Source of the DNA: Cellulomonas sp. Root930 | Lineage (GTDB): Bacteria; Actinomycetota; Actinomycetes; Actinomycetales; Cellulomonadaceae | Direction of reading: 5' to 3' | DNA: 64,000 nucleotides | Assembly (NCBI GenBank): GCA_001429255.1 | Contig: LMJI01000002.1 | Span: 1 to 64,000, forward strand | Shown: positions 1-10,488 of the stretch, in pieces | Layout of the letters: each line of letters opens with the position of its first letter | Numbering within the stretch: the stretch's first letter is position 1 | Translations under genes and position numbers: made by a program | Notes under the pieces: generated by a model | Databases searched by the model: none | What the model saw: only the letters and a program-made list of their open reading frames with translations | Told to the model about the DNA's origin: nothing

Positions 1-53
1 CGATGGTACTGCACTCGCCAGGGTGTGGGAGAGTAGGACGCCGCCGGACATCA
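1..53 (+). rRNA. rrf: 5S rRNA, 3' end (partial)
   Basis: The first ~50 bases match the 3' part of an actinobacterial 5S rRNA: the GGGTGTGGGAGAGTAGGAC block followed by GCCGCC. The 5' part lies outside the window, so an rRNA operon presumably ends here. A strong hairpin follows directly. The exact 3' end is approximate to within a few bases. Confidence 0.85.
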
Positions 54-60
54 TTCAGGA

Positions 61-94
61 GAAGCCACCCCCGACGGGGGTGGCTTCTTCTGTT
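61..94 (+). terminator. Rho-independent terminator of the rRNA operon
   Basis: A 12-bp perfect stem (61-72 paired with 76-87) with a 3-base loop is followed by the T-rich run TTCTGTTT. It sits immediately downstream of the 5S rRNA end, as expected for an rRNA operon terminator. Confidence 0.9.
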
Positions 95-148
95 TCCCGG
101 ACAGTTGGGTGCGGGTCTCGGGCTGTCCCCGGAGTGCGTCGGTGCAGG

Positions 149-586
149 TCAGAGGAGTGCCTCGACTGTGTCCGCGAGCGCCTCGACCGACAGTCGGCCG
201 TCGAGGACGAGCGTGGCTCCGCGCCGCAACAATGGTTCGACGGTGGTGACGTATTCAGTGATCTGCGCGCGTTCGGCTGCATTTCTTCCGTAGGGGTTGG
301 TCGTCCGCGTGGCGACGCGGGCGAGCAGGACGTCGAGCGGTGCAGTGAGCAGGACGACGTGCTCGAAGCGGTCGTAGAAGCGGCCCTGGTTCTCGACGGT
401 GCCGGAGATCACGACGTCGTGGTGTGCGGCGAGCAGCTGCGCCATCCGCGGTTCGTCCCACGTGCCGTCGGGCAGCTGCCAACCGTCGTGGTCGGTGTCC
501 ACGGTCCGGTGTCCCCGCGTGCCCAGTGCCGCGAGCAGGGTGGACTTCCCCGCGCCGGACATGCCCGTCACCAGTACTCGCGACAT
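149..586 (-). CDS. P-loop (AAA/shikimate-kinase-like) nucleotide kinase family protein
   Basis: A 145-residue protein with an N-terminal Walker A motif GMSGAGKST (about residues 7-15), typical of small P-loop kinases annotated as AAA-family ATPases. The middle contains GTVENQGRFYDRFEHVVLL, resembling the strand before an NMP-kinase-type lid. The ATG at 586 is chosen because MSRVLVTGMSG is a normal kinase N-terminus and because TACGGT lies 7 bases upstream (594-599 on the plus strand), which would give a leaderless mRNA; no Shine-Dalgarno is seen. It is separated from glgB by a terminator, so it is probably monocistronic. Substrate unknown. Confidence 0.8.
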   Translation of the reverse strand: MSRVLVTGMSGAGKSTLLAALGTRGHRTVDTDHDGWQLPDGTWDEPRMAQLLAAHHDVVISGTVENQGRFYDRFEHVVLLTAPLDVLLARVATRTTNPYGRNAAERAQITEYVTTVEPLLRRGATLVLDGRLSVEALADTVEALL

Positions 587-606
587 GAGCCCGACCGTAG
601 ACGAGA

Positions 607-636
607 AGGAGCCCGCACCGACTGGTGCGGGCTCCT
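607..636 (-). terminator. Terminator downstream of glgB
   Basis: A perfect 12-bp stem (608-619 with 624-635), extendable by one A-T pair, with a 4-base loop. On the minus strand it is followed by TTCTCGT. It lies between the glgB stop at 660 and the next minus-strand start at 586. Confidence 0.75.
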
Positions 637-659
637 GTGTTCTCGAGGCAGGATCGAGG

Positions 660-2840
<2,181 letters not shown>

Positions 2841-2900
2841 GCCCCTACCCAACCACCCGCGGGGTGCGAGCGCAGGACGGTCCTCCGGGTGACCTGCGTC

Positions 2901-3755
2901 TCAGGCGTCGTCGCGAGGCGCTGTGGTCGTCGTGCCGCGTGCCACGAGCCGCGGAAGTGGGGCCGTGTACGAGCGGACGGTGCCGGAGGCGAGCAGGTTG
3001 AGGACGCAGTCGGCCACCTGGACGCCCATCGCGTGCACGTCGAGGCTCATGGCCGACAGGGCGGGGTGGGAGAGCCGGCAGAGGGCCGAGTCGTCCCAGG
3101 CGAGCAGGGAGAGCCGTTCGGGGACGGCGATGTCCATCTCGTGCGCGACGCCGAGGCCCGCGACGGCCATGACGTCGTTGTCGTAGATGATCGCGGACGG
3201 CGGGGTGCCGCGGCCGAGCAGGGCGCGGGTGGCCCGGGTGCCGGACTCCTCGCCGTAGTCGCCCTCGACGACCACGCCGTGCGCCCCGAGGCGGGCGCAC
3301 TCGCCCATGAACGCGTCGGTGCGGGCCTGGGTGTGGGCGAGGTGGCGCGGGCCGCTGACCCGGGCCAGGCGCCGGTGGCCGAGACCGACGAGGTGGGTGA
3401 CCGCGGTCCGCATCGCCTGGGCGTTGTCGATCCACACGTTGGCGAACGGCAGGTCGGGACGCGGTCCGCCGACGACGACGGTGGGGATGCCGAGCTCCTG
3501 CAGGACGTCGAGCCGGGCGTCCTCGAGCGCCACGTTGACCACGACGACGCCGTCGACCAGCTTGCCCTCGCCCCAGCGTCGGTAGGTGCGGATCTCGGCG
3601 TCGTGGTCGGGCACGACGTGCAGGAGAAGCGACCGGCCCTCGACCGCGAGGGACTCCTCGATGCCACCGATGAGCTCCATGAAGAAGGGCTCGAAGCCGA
3701 GCATCCGGGCGGGTCGAGCCAGGACCAGGCCCACCGCGTCGAGACCATTCGCCAT
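2901..3755 (-). CDS. LacI/PBP1-fold sugar-sensor protein lacking the helix-turn-helix domain
   Basis: The 284-residue protein aligns with the ligand-binding and dimerisation core of LacI-family regulators: VGLVLARPARMLG at the start, then GLGHRRLARVSGPRH, AIIYDNDVMAVAGL, LSLLAWDDSALCRL and a C-terminal RLVARGTT. It begins where a LacI sensor core normally follows the roughly 55-residue N-terminal HTH, and no HTH is encoded. The ATG at 3755 is only 31 bp downstream of the beta-mannosidase stop, so an HTH could not be encoded in the gap, and the upstream sequence is the mannosidase C-terminus. It is cotranscribed with the mannosidase. It may be a cytosolic sugar sensor, a dominant-negative partner of another LacI protein, or a decaying regulator. 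Confidence 0.8.
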   Translation of the reverse strand: MANGLDAVGLVLARPARMLGFEPFFMELIGGIEESLAVEGRSLLLHVVPDHDAEIRTYRRWGEGKLVDGVVVVNVALEDARLDVLQELGIPTVVVGGPRPDLPFANVWIDNAQAMRTAVTHLVGLGHRRLARVSGPRHLAHTQARTDAFMGECARLGAHGVVVEGDYGEESGTRATRALLGRGTPPSAIIYDNDVMAVAGLGVAHEMDIAVPERLSLLAWDDSALCRLSHPALSAMSLDVHAMGVQVADCVLNLLASGTVRSYTAPLPRLVARGTTTTAPRDDA

Positions 3756-3786
3756 GGTCGCGAGCGTACCTGCGGTGGGCGTCCGG

Positions 3787-6303
3787 TCAGGCCGGCGACT
3801 GGGTGAGGTCACGTGCACCGAGCCGGGGCACCACCACGTCGTTCGCCGACCGGAGCACCGGTGCCCGGGTGAGGTCGGCCGAGTCGAACGCGCCGCGGGT
3901 GCGGACGTGGAACGACGCGGTGGTCCCGGCGGGGATGTCGACGAGGGCGGTGTCGACGATCGCGTCGGGGTCGACGCGGTCGACGAGCAGCGTGACGTCC
4001 CGGGCGAACGAGGTCGCCGTGACGTCCACGCGGTAGCCGTCCTGTACCGGCGTCACCGACGCGCGCAGCGGGGCCGGGTCCAGGGCCAGGTCGACGTCCT
4101 CGACCCACGTGTGGACCGTCTGCAGCGTGCCGAGCCGCACGACGAGCACCTCCTGCGCCGGGTCGTCCGGCGTCGCGACCGTGGTCGGCAGGGTGAAGTG
4201 CCCGACGGACCACGCCCCGACGGCCAGCGTGAGGTCCTCCTCCGCGAGCACCGTGCCGTCGAGCCGCTGGCGGGAGAGCCGGACCGTGCCCTGCCAGATG
4301 ACGGGGGTCTCGTTGACGACCGCGAGGACCTCGCGACCGTCGCGGGGCTGCACGGTGAGCAGGCGGGTGGCGTACGCCGTGCGCAGGGCGTACCAGAGGG
4401 GCTTGCGGCGCTCGTCGCCGTCGATCGCCGACCACGAGGTCACCGGCCAGCAGTCGTTGAGCTGCCAGACGATCGCGCCCGCCGTGCGGGGCCACCAGGA
4501 GCGGTAGTGCTCGACGGCGAACTGCACGGCACGTGCCTGGTTGAGCTGGGCGGCCCAGTGCCAGTCGGCGAAGTCGTCGGGCACGCCCAGGTGCGGCTCC
4601 ATGCCGCGGTCGAGCTTGCCGTTGCCGTCCTCGGCCTTCTGGTGCAGGAGGAACGCGGGGTCGTCCTTGGTGAGCGGGCCGCCGTCGACCGCGTGCACCG
4701 CGCGGGTGAGGGTGGCCCAGGTGGGCGGTCCCTGGAACCCGAACTCCGAACAGAAGCGCGGGACCTCGTCGCCGTAGACGCGGTAGTCGACGCGGTTCCA
4801 CACCTCCCACTGGTGGTGCGTGCCGTGGTCGGGGTCGTTGGGGTGCACCGCGGTCAGGGCCGAGCCGGGGGAGTAGGGGCTGCCGTCCGCGTAGGGCCGC
4901 GTCGGGTCGAGCTCGGCGACGACGCCCTTGAGCAGCTCGGTGGCGTACCGGAAGCCCCAGGTGCGGCCCTGCAGCTCCTCCTGCCAGCCCCAGTCCAGGA
5001 AGCCCCACAGGTTCTCGTTGCCCCCGTTCCAGAGCACCAGGGACGGGTGCGGGGTGAGGCGGGCGACGTGCTCGCGCGCCTCGGCCTCGAGCTCGTCCCA
5101 GAGAGGCTGCTCCTCCGGATAGGCCGCGCAGGCGAGCAGGAAGTCCTGCCAGACCAGCAGCCCGCGCTCGTCGCAGAGCTCGTAGAAGTCCTCCGACTCG
5201 TAGATCCCGCCGCCCCAGATGCGCACGAGGTTGAGGTTGGCGTCGACGGCCTGGTCGAGCCGGTGGGCGAGGCGTTCGCGCGTGATCCGGGTGAGCAGGT
5301 GGTCGTCCGGGATCCAGTTGGCGCCCTTGACGAAGATCGGGCGGCCGTTGATCCGGAACGTGAAGGCGGTGCCGTCCTCGTCGGCGCTGGTGTCCAGCTC
5401 GACCGTGCGGAACCCGATGCGCCGGCTCCACGTGTCCAGCGGCTCCTCGGCGTCGGGCTGCGCGAGCGCGACGACGAGCTCCGCCAGCGGCTGGGCACCG
5501 TGACCGACGGGCCACCACAGGGGCGCGTGCGGCACCTCGAGGCTCACGACGGCGGTGGTCTGCTCGCCCGGCACGGTGACGGTCACGTCCGCGCCGGAGA
5601 CGTGAGCGCGAACGGTGAGCGGTACGTCGCCTCCGGGCAGGCCGGAGCGCTCCACGTCGACGTGCACCTCGACGTGGCCCGTGCCCGTCGCGTCGACCGT
5701 GACGAGCGGGCGGACTGCGGCCAGGCGTGCCACCGTCCAGCGCTCGACGCGGACGGGTCGCCACAGCCCGGCGGTCTGCAGGTCCGGTCCCCAGTCCCAG
5801 CCGAACGAGCACGCCATCTTGCGGACCATGTTGAACGGCTGCTCGTACGCCAGCGGGCGCGGGCCGAGCCGCGCGGCCTCGGCCTCCGCGTGCACGAGGG
5901 CGGAGCCGAGCAGCACGCGCAGGCGCTGCGCGGTGGGCCGCAGGAGGCCGCGCAGGTCGAACCGGTAGGAGCGGTGCTGGTTGGCCGTGCGACCGAGCTC
6001 GTGGTCGTCGAACGTCAGCGTGGCGACCGTGTCGATGCCGTCGAACACCAGGTCGACGCGCTCGTCGGCGGCCGCGGGGGCGAGATCGAGGTCGCGCTCG
6101 TACGCCCAGTCCGTGCGGCGCATCCAGGCGAGGTCCTCCTCGTGGCGGTCCAGGTACGGGTCGGGGATGAGCCCCGCCTCGAGCAGCGCCGTGTGGCTGG
6201 TGCCGGGGACGCGTGCACGCACGCGGCGTCCGACGAGCTCCGCCGGGACGGGGCCGGCGACGGCGGTCAGCGTCCAGCCGTCGTACAGGTCCTGGGTGTG
6301 CAT
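3787..6303 (-). CDS. Glycoside hydrolase family 2 beta-mannosidase
   Basis: This enzyme would cleave terminal beta-mannosyl residues from manno-oligosaccharides, probably in the cytoplasm because no signal peptide is seen. The 838-residue protein has the GH2 order: jelly-roll sugar-binding domain, Ig-like domain, TIM barrel (from GRPIFVKGANWIPDD) and C-terminal Ig-like domains. The acid/base Glu lies in WNGGNENLWG (about residue 428) and the nucleophile Glu in FCSEFGFQGPP (about residue 519). The GANWIPD and WNGGNEN motifs separate beta-mannosidases from LacZ-type GH2 enzymes. The ATG at 6303 has AGGAG about 8 bases upstream. It heads an operon with the HTH-less LacI-like gene. A TTGACT-N17-TAAGAA promoter lies about 110 bp upstream. 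Confidence 0.92.
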   Translation of the reverse strand: MHTQDLYDGWTLTAVAGPVPAELVGRRVRARVPGTSHTALLEAGLIPDPYLDRHEEDLAWMRRTDWAYERDLDLAPAAADERVDLVFDGIDTVATLTFDDHELGRTANQHRSYRFDLRGLLRPTAQRLRVLLGSALVHAEAEAARLGPRPLAYEQPFNMVRKMACSFGWDWGPDLQTAGLWRPVRVERWTVARLAAVRPLVTVDATGTGHVEVHVDVERSGLPGGDVPLTVRAHVSGADVTVTVPGEQTTAVVSLEVPHAPLWWPVGHGAQPLAELVVALAQPDAEEPLDTWSRRIGFRTVELDTSADEDGTAFTFRINGRPIFVKGANWIPDDHLLTRITRERLAHRLDQAVDANLNLVRIWGGGIYESEDFYELCDERGLLVWQDFLLACAAYPEEQPLWDELEAEAREHVARLTPHPSLVLWNGGNENLWGFLDWGWQEELQGRTWGFRYATELLKGVVAELDPTRPYADGSPYSPGSALTAVHPNDPDHGTHHQWEVWNRVDYRVYGDEVPRFCSEFGFQGPPTWATLTRAVHAVDGGPLTKDDPAFLLHQKAEDGNGKLDRGMEPHLGVPDDFADWHWAAQLNQARAVQFAVEHYRSWWPRTAGAIVWQLNDCWPVTSWSAIDGDERRKPLWYALRTAYATRLLTVQPRDGREVLAVVNETPVIWQGTVRLSRQRLDGTVLAEEDLTLAVGAWSVGHFTLPTTVATPDDPAQEVLVVRLGTLQTVHTWVEDVDLALDPAPLRASVTPVQDGYRVDVTATSFARDVTLLVDRVDPDAIVDTALVDIPAGTTASFHVRTRGAFDSADLTRAPVLRSANDVVVPRLGARDLTQSPA

Positions 6304-6412
6304 GGTCGAGCTCCTGGGGTCCGGGGGTCCGGCGCGTGTCCGCCGCATCCTCGCGACGCACGTCGTCGGCACCCTCAGGAGGGGCCGATCGTCTGGCAAG
6401 TACCCTGGAGTC

Positions 6413-6442
6413 ATTCTTAGACAACTGAATAAAGTAAGTCAA
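6413..6442 (-). promoter_or_regulatory. Promoter with embedded candidate operator, copy A (beta-mannosidase operon)
   Basis: Read on the minus strand: -35 TTGACT (6437-6442), a 17-bp spacer and -10 TAAGAA (6414-6419). From 6412 to 6442, 28 of 31 bases match 11909-11939, the region in front of the ABC sugar-binding gene. The conserved TTACTTT...TTCA...TTG block between -35 and -10 is a likely operator, most simply for the ROK regulator encoded at 12020. The same gap contains the start region of the divergent alpha-galactosidase, which may share the control. Confidence 0.75.
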
Positions 6443-6497
6443 TGACGCGCGCACGTAGCGTGGAGTCGAACCCTCGCACCGACCTGGAGACACGCTC

Positions 6498-8645
6498 GTG
6501 ACCGACGACACCGCGCGCCCTGTGCCCGCCGACCTGCTCCACCTGCGCGCCTCCGGCGTGAGCGTGGTGGTGGACCTGACCGGCGGCACGCTGCCGCGCG
6601 TCCTGCACTGGGGGAGCGACCTCGGCGACCTCGACGCGGCCGGCCTCGACTCGGCGCGCAGCGCCTGGCGGCCGGTTCCGCACGGCTTCCCCGTCGACGG
6701 CGAGGTGGAGATCGCGGTGCTGCCGCAGGAGTCGGCCGGCTTCCTCGGCACGCCCGGCCTCGTCGGGAGCCGGGCGGGGCAGGACTTCTCGACGCAGTTC
6801 GCGGTCCGCACCCACGACGTCGCGACGACGGACGACGGGACACAGCGACTCACCGTGCACGCGGTCGACGACGCGGCCCGGCTGGCGCTCACGCTCGTGC
6901 TCGAGCTGACCGCGCAGGGCCTGGTCCGGCAGCAGGCGGTGCTGACCAACGAGGCGGACGACGTCTACGGGCTCGACGGGCTCCTCCTGACGCTCCCCGT
7001 GCCCGCCGTGGCGACCGAGCTGCTCGACTTCTCCGGTCGGTGGGCACGCGAGCGCAGCCCGCAGCGGACCGCCTTCACGCACGGGACCCGGCTGCGCGAG
7101 AACCGCCGCGGGCGCACCGGGTACGACTCCGCGTTCGTGCTGGTGGCCGGCACCCCCGGCTTCGCGAACCGCACCGGCGAGGTCTGGGGCCTGCACACGG
7201 CATGGTCCGGCAACCACCGGTCGTTGGCCGAGCGCAGCCACTACCACTCGGGCCTGCTCGGCGGCGGTGAGCTGCTCGGATCCGGCGAGATCCGGCTGGG
7301 CCGCGGGGAGTCGTACAGCAGCCCGTGGGTGTACGGGTCGTGGGGGGTCGGGCTCGACGCGCTCGCCGGACGGTTCCACGCCTGGATGCGGGCGCGCCCG
7401 CAGCACCCGCCCACGCCCCGGCCGGTCACGCTCAACACGTGGGAGGCCGTCTACTTCCAGCACGACCTCGGCCGGCTGACCGCGCTCGCGGACGCCGCGG
7501 CCGCTGTCGGTGCCGAGCGGTTCGTGCTCGACGACGGCTGGTTCGGTGACCGTCGCGACGACACCCGCGCACTGGGGGACTGGTACGTGTCCGCGGACGT
7601 GTGGCCCGACGGGCTGCACCCCCTGGTCCAGCACGTCACCGGGCTCGGCCTGCAGTTCGGCCTGTGGGTGGAGCCGGAGATGGTGAACGCCGACTCCGAC
7701 CTCGCCCGCGCGCACCCCGACTGGATGCTGCAGGTGCCCTCGCGGCTGCCCCGGGAGGCGAGGCACCAGCAGGTGCTCGACCTGGCCGTCCCCGAGGCCT
7801 ACGCGTACATCCTCGAGCGCCTGGACGCCCTGCTCACCGAGTACCCCATCGGCTACCTGAAGTGGGACCACAACCGGGACCTGGTCGACGCGGGCCACCG
7901 GGGAGTCCCCGGCGTCCACGGCCAGACGCTCGCGGTCTACCGGCTGCTCGACGAGCTGCGGGCGCTGCACCCCGGGGTCGAGATCGAGTCCTGCTCGTCC
8001 GGCGGCGCGCGGGTGGACCTCGAGATCCTGCAGCGGACCGACCGGGTGTGGGCCAGCGACTGCATCGACGCCCTCGAGCGCCAGCAGATCCAGCGCTGGA
8101 CCAACCTGCTGATCCCGCTCGAGCTCATCGGCGCGCACATCGGGTCCGGCCACGCCCACAGCACCGGACGCCGGCACGAGCTGCCGTTCCGGGCGGCGAC
8201 CGCGCTGTTCGGGCACCTGGGGATCGAGTGGGACCTGCAGGAGGCCGACGACGCCGAGCGGGCCGACCTCGCCGCGTGGATCGGGCTCTACAAGGAGGTC
8301 CGGCCGCTCCTGCACACCGGGACGGCCGTGCACGCGGACGTCGTCGACCCGGTGCTCGCGGTGCACGGCGTCGTGGCGCAGGACCGCGCGGACGCGCTGT
8401 TCGCGATCGCGATGACCGGCCGGTCGACGAACACAGCCCTCGCGCGCGTCACGCTCCCCGGTCTCGACCCCGACGCCCTCTACGACGTGCGCCCGCAGGC
8501 GCCGGGCGACGCGGTCGACCACGCGCCCGCGTGGTGGACCGCGCAGGGCGTGCGGCTGCCGGGCCGCCTGCTGTCGGACGTGGGCCTCGAGGCGCCGCTG
8601 CAGCTGCCGGAGCACGCCGCGCTGGTGCGGGCCACGCGGGTGTGA
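6498..8645 (+). CDS. Glycoside hydrolase family 36 alpha-galactosidase
   Basis: This enzyme would remove alpha-1,6-linked galactose from raffinose-type or galactomannan oligosaccharides. The 715-residue protein has an N-terminal beta-supersandwich and a TIM barrel with FVLDDGWFGDRRDD, the nucleophile Asp in YLKWDHNRD (about residue 456), CSSGGARVD and the acid/base Asp in ASDCIDALERQ (about residue 520). It lacks a signal peptide and is probably cytoplasmic. The GTG at 6498 has GGAGA 7 bases upstream. It is divergent from the beta-mannosidase with about 190 bp between them. Its place beside a mannosidase and a sugar importer suggests stepwise breakdown of imported galactomanno-oligosaccharides. 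It ends at a bidirectional terminator. Confidence 0.93.
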   Translation: MTDDTARPVPADLLHLRASGVSVVVDLTGGTLPRVLHWGSDLGDLDAAGLDSARSAWRPVPHGFPVDGEVEIAVLPQESAGFLGTPGLVGSRAGQDFSTQFAVRTHDVATTDDGTQRLTVHAVDDAARLALTLVLELTAQGLVRQQAVLTNEADDVYGLDGLLLTLPVPAVATELLDFSGRWARERSPQRTAFTHGTRLRENRRGRTGYDSAFVLVAGTPGFANRTGEVWGLHTAWSGNHRSLAERSHYHSGLLGGGELLGSGEIRLGRGESYSSPWVYGSWGVGLDALAGRFHAWMRARPQHPPTPRPVTLNTWEAVYFQHDLGRLTALADAAAAVGAERFVLDDGWFGDRRDDTRALGDWYVSADVWPDGLHPLVQHVTGLGLQFGLWVEPEMVNADSDLARAHPDWMLQVPSRLPREARHQQVLDLAVPEAYAYILERLDALLTEYPIGYLKWDHNRDLVDAGHRGVPGVHGQTLAVYRLLDELRALHPGVEIESCSSGGARVDLEILQRTDRVWASDCIDALERQQIQRWTNLLIPLELIGAHIGSGHAHSTGRRHELPFRAATALFGHLGIEWDLQEADDAERADLAAWIGLYKEVRPLLHTGTAVHADVVDPVLAVHGVVAQDRADALFAIAMTGRSTNTALARVTLPGLDPDALYDVRPQAPGDAVDHAPAWWTAQGVRLPGRLLSDVGLEAPLQLPEHAALVRATRV

Positions 8646-8650
8646 GACGG

Positions 8651-8681
8651 GGATGGGGCAGCCGGACCGGCTGCCCCATCC
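8651..8681. terminator. Bidirectional terminator between alpha-galactosidase and the importer operon
   Basis: A perfect 14-bp stem (8651-8664 with 8668-8681) with a 3-base loop fills the 37-bp gap between two convergent genes. It lacks a clear T run on either strand, as is common in high-GC actinobacteria. Confidence 0.8.
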
Positions 8682-8682
8682 G

Positions 8683-9507
8683 TCACTTCGTCGCGCCCGA
8701 GGTGAACCCGTTGTAGATGTACCGCTGCAGGAACAGGAAGAGCACGAGGATCGGGATGATCGTGATGACCACGCCCGCCGAGATGACCTCCCACTGCGAG
8801 CCGTACGGGCCCTTGAAGTCGAACAGCGTGGTGGAGATCGGCCGCAGCTCCTTCGAGGGCAGGTAGAGGAACGGCAGGTAGAACTCGTTGTAGATCCCGA
8901 TGCCTTTGATGATGACGACCGTCGCGATGGCCGGCTTCAGGTTGGGCAGGATGATCTGGAAGAAGATCCGCAGGTGCCCGGCGCCCTCGATCATCGCCGC
9001 CTCGTCCAGCGACTTCGGGATCGCCCGGATGAACTGCAGAAAGATGTAGATCGAGATGATGTCGGTGCCCATGAACAGCAGGATCAGCGCGAAGCGGGAG
9101 TCGTAGAGACCCAGCCCGTTGATGATCTGGAAGGTCGCCACCTGCGTCGTGACGCCCGGGACGAGCGTCGCGAGCAGGAACAGCCCGAGCACCGCGGAGC
9201 GTCCGGCGAAGCGGAACCGGTCGAGCGCGTAGGCGGTGGCCGCACCGATCAGGATCGTGCCGACGATCGCGGCGGCGAAGATGAAGACGGTGTTGCCGAA
9301 GGCCGCGAGCATGTTGCCGCGGGTGAACGCCGTGACGTAGTTCTCGACGTTGCCCCAGCTGGCCGGCGGGGTCATCGGTCCCGTCGCGAGGAACTCCTGA
9401 CCGGTCTTGAACGACCCGAACAGGATGAGGCCGAGGGGTAGCAGCATGGCGATCGAGGCGAGGACGAGCGACACGTACTTCGCGGTGCTGGTGGCTGCGC
9501 GGATCAT
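8683..9507 (-). CDS. Carbohydrate ABC transporter permease (MalG type)
   Basis: A 274-residue inner-membrane permease of the CUT1 family with about six hydrophobic helices. Its EAA loop, EAAMIEGAGHLRIFFQIILP, contacts the ATPase. The ATG at 9507 overlaps the stop of the upstream permease by 4 bp (ATGA) and follows AGGAGGT on the minus strand. It is the last gene of a binding protein-permease-permease operon. No ATPase gene is present, so the importer probably uses a shared MsiK-type ATPase encoded elsewhere, as is known for many actinobacterial CUT1 systems. Confidence 0.93.
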   Translation of the reverse strand: MIRAATSTAKYVSLVLASIAMLLPLGLILFGSFKTGQEFLATGPMTPPASWGNVENYVTAFTRGNMLAAFGNTVFIFAAAIVGTILIGAATAYALDRFRFAGRSAVLGLFLLATLVPGVTTQVATFQIINGLGLYDSRFALILLFMGTDIISIYIFLQFIRAIPKSLDEAAMIEGAGHLRIFFQIILPNLKPAIATVVIIKGIGIYNEFYLPFLYLPSKELRPISTTLFDFKGPYGSQWEVISAGVVITIIPILVLFLFLQRYIYNGFTSGATK

Positions 9508-10478
9508 GTGAGGTCCACCTCCTCGTCGGGGATCACTCTGCGCTGGATCCAGGTCACGATCAGCACGATGAGCAGGAGCACGACGGCCATGGCCGAGGCC
9601 AGGCCGACCAGGTTGCGGTTGAACGCCATCCAGACCGTCCGGATGACGAACGTCTCCGTGCCGTTGGCGCCACCCGTCATGACGAACGGGACCTCGAACA
9701 CCGAGAGCGAGCCCGAGATCGCGAGGATCAGCGACAGGCCGATGATCGGGCGGATCGACGGCAGGATGATGTACCGGAACTGGTGCCAGCGGTTGGCGCC
9801 GTCGAGGTCCGATGCCTCGTAGATCTCGGAGTTGATCGACTGGATCGCGCCGAGGAACATCACGAAGTTGAGACCCATGTAGCGCCACACGGACACCCCG
9901 GCGAGGGAGAAGTTCGCGACGTCGGGGTCGCCGGTCCACTGCTGGATCAGGCTCTCGAGCCCCGCCGTCATGAGGACCGTGTCGAGTCCGCCACCCGGCT
10001 TGAGGAAGTTGAGGAAGATCAGGCCGATCGCGACGCCGTTGATCAGGTACGGGAAGAACAGGATGCCCTTCCACAGGTTCTTGAACCTGATCTTGAAGGA
10101 CAGGATCGTCGCGAAGTACAGGGCGAGAGCCATCTGCACGAACGAGGCCACGAAGTAGTAGAGCGAGACGTAGAAGACGCGGACGTTGTCCGGGTCGGTG
10201 AACACCTCGACGTAGTTGTCGAAGCCCACGATGTTCTTGGTCTTGTCGAGTCCGTCCCAGTCCGTGGCCGAGTACCAGAACATGTTGATGACGGGGACGA
10301 ACGTCAGGAGAAGCAGGAGCCCGACAGGGATCAGCAGGAAGTAGTACGGCGTCAGCCGGCGATACCACGCGGTGCCGCGGCCCGCACCGCCCCGGGGCTT
10401 CCGGGGGGTGCGGGCCGCGTCGGACTTCTGCGCGGCCGCCGTCGTCGGGTCGGACAGACCCGAAGGAGCGGTCGTCAT
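9504..10478 (-). CDS. Carbohydrate ABC transporter permease (MalF type)
   Basis: A 324-residue CUT1 permease with a basic N-terminal tail (residues 1-36), a first helix YYFLLIPVGLLLLLTFVPV and further helices. The EAA loop is EASDLDGANRWHQFRYIILP. It pairs with the downstream MalG-type permease, which it overlaps by 4 bp, and lies 10 bp after the binding-protein gene. The substrate is inferred from context to be manno- or galactomanno-oligosaccharides. Confidence 0.93.
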   Translation of the reverse strand: MTTAPSGLSDPTTAAAQKSDAARTPRKPRGGAGRGTAWYRRLTPYYFLLIPVGLLLLLTFVPVINMFWYSATDWDGLDKTKNIVGFDNYVEVFTDPDNVRVFYVSLYYFVASFVQMALALYFATILSFKIRFKNLWKGILFFPYLINGVAIGLIFLNFLKPGGGLDTVLMTAGLESLIQQWTGDPDVANFSLAGVSVWRYMGLNFVMFLGAIQSINSEIYEASDLDGANRWHQFRYIILPSIRPIIGLSLILAISGSLSVFEVPFVMTGGANGTETFVIRTVWMAFNRNLVGLASAMAVVLLLIVLIVTWIQRRVIPDEEVDLT

Positions 10479-10488
10479 GGGAGCAGCC

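Noticed and set aside
3756..3818. Possible N-terminal extension of the LacI-like gene carrying a DNA-binding domain
   Set aside because: The upstream in-frame residues (MHVTSPSRRPDRTPTAG) lack an HTH pattern and overlap the mannosidase C-terminus. No frame here gives a DVAR-type helix.
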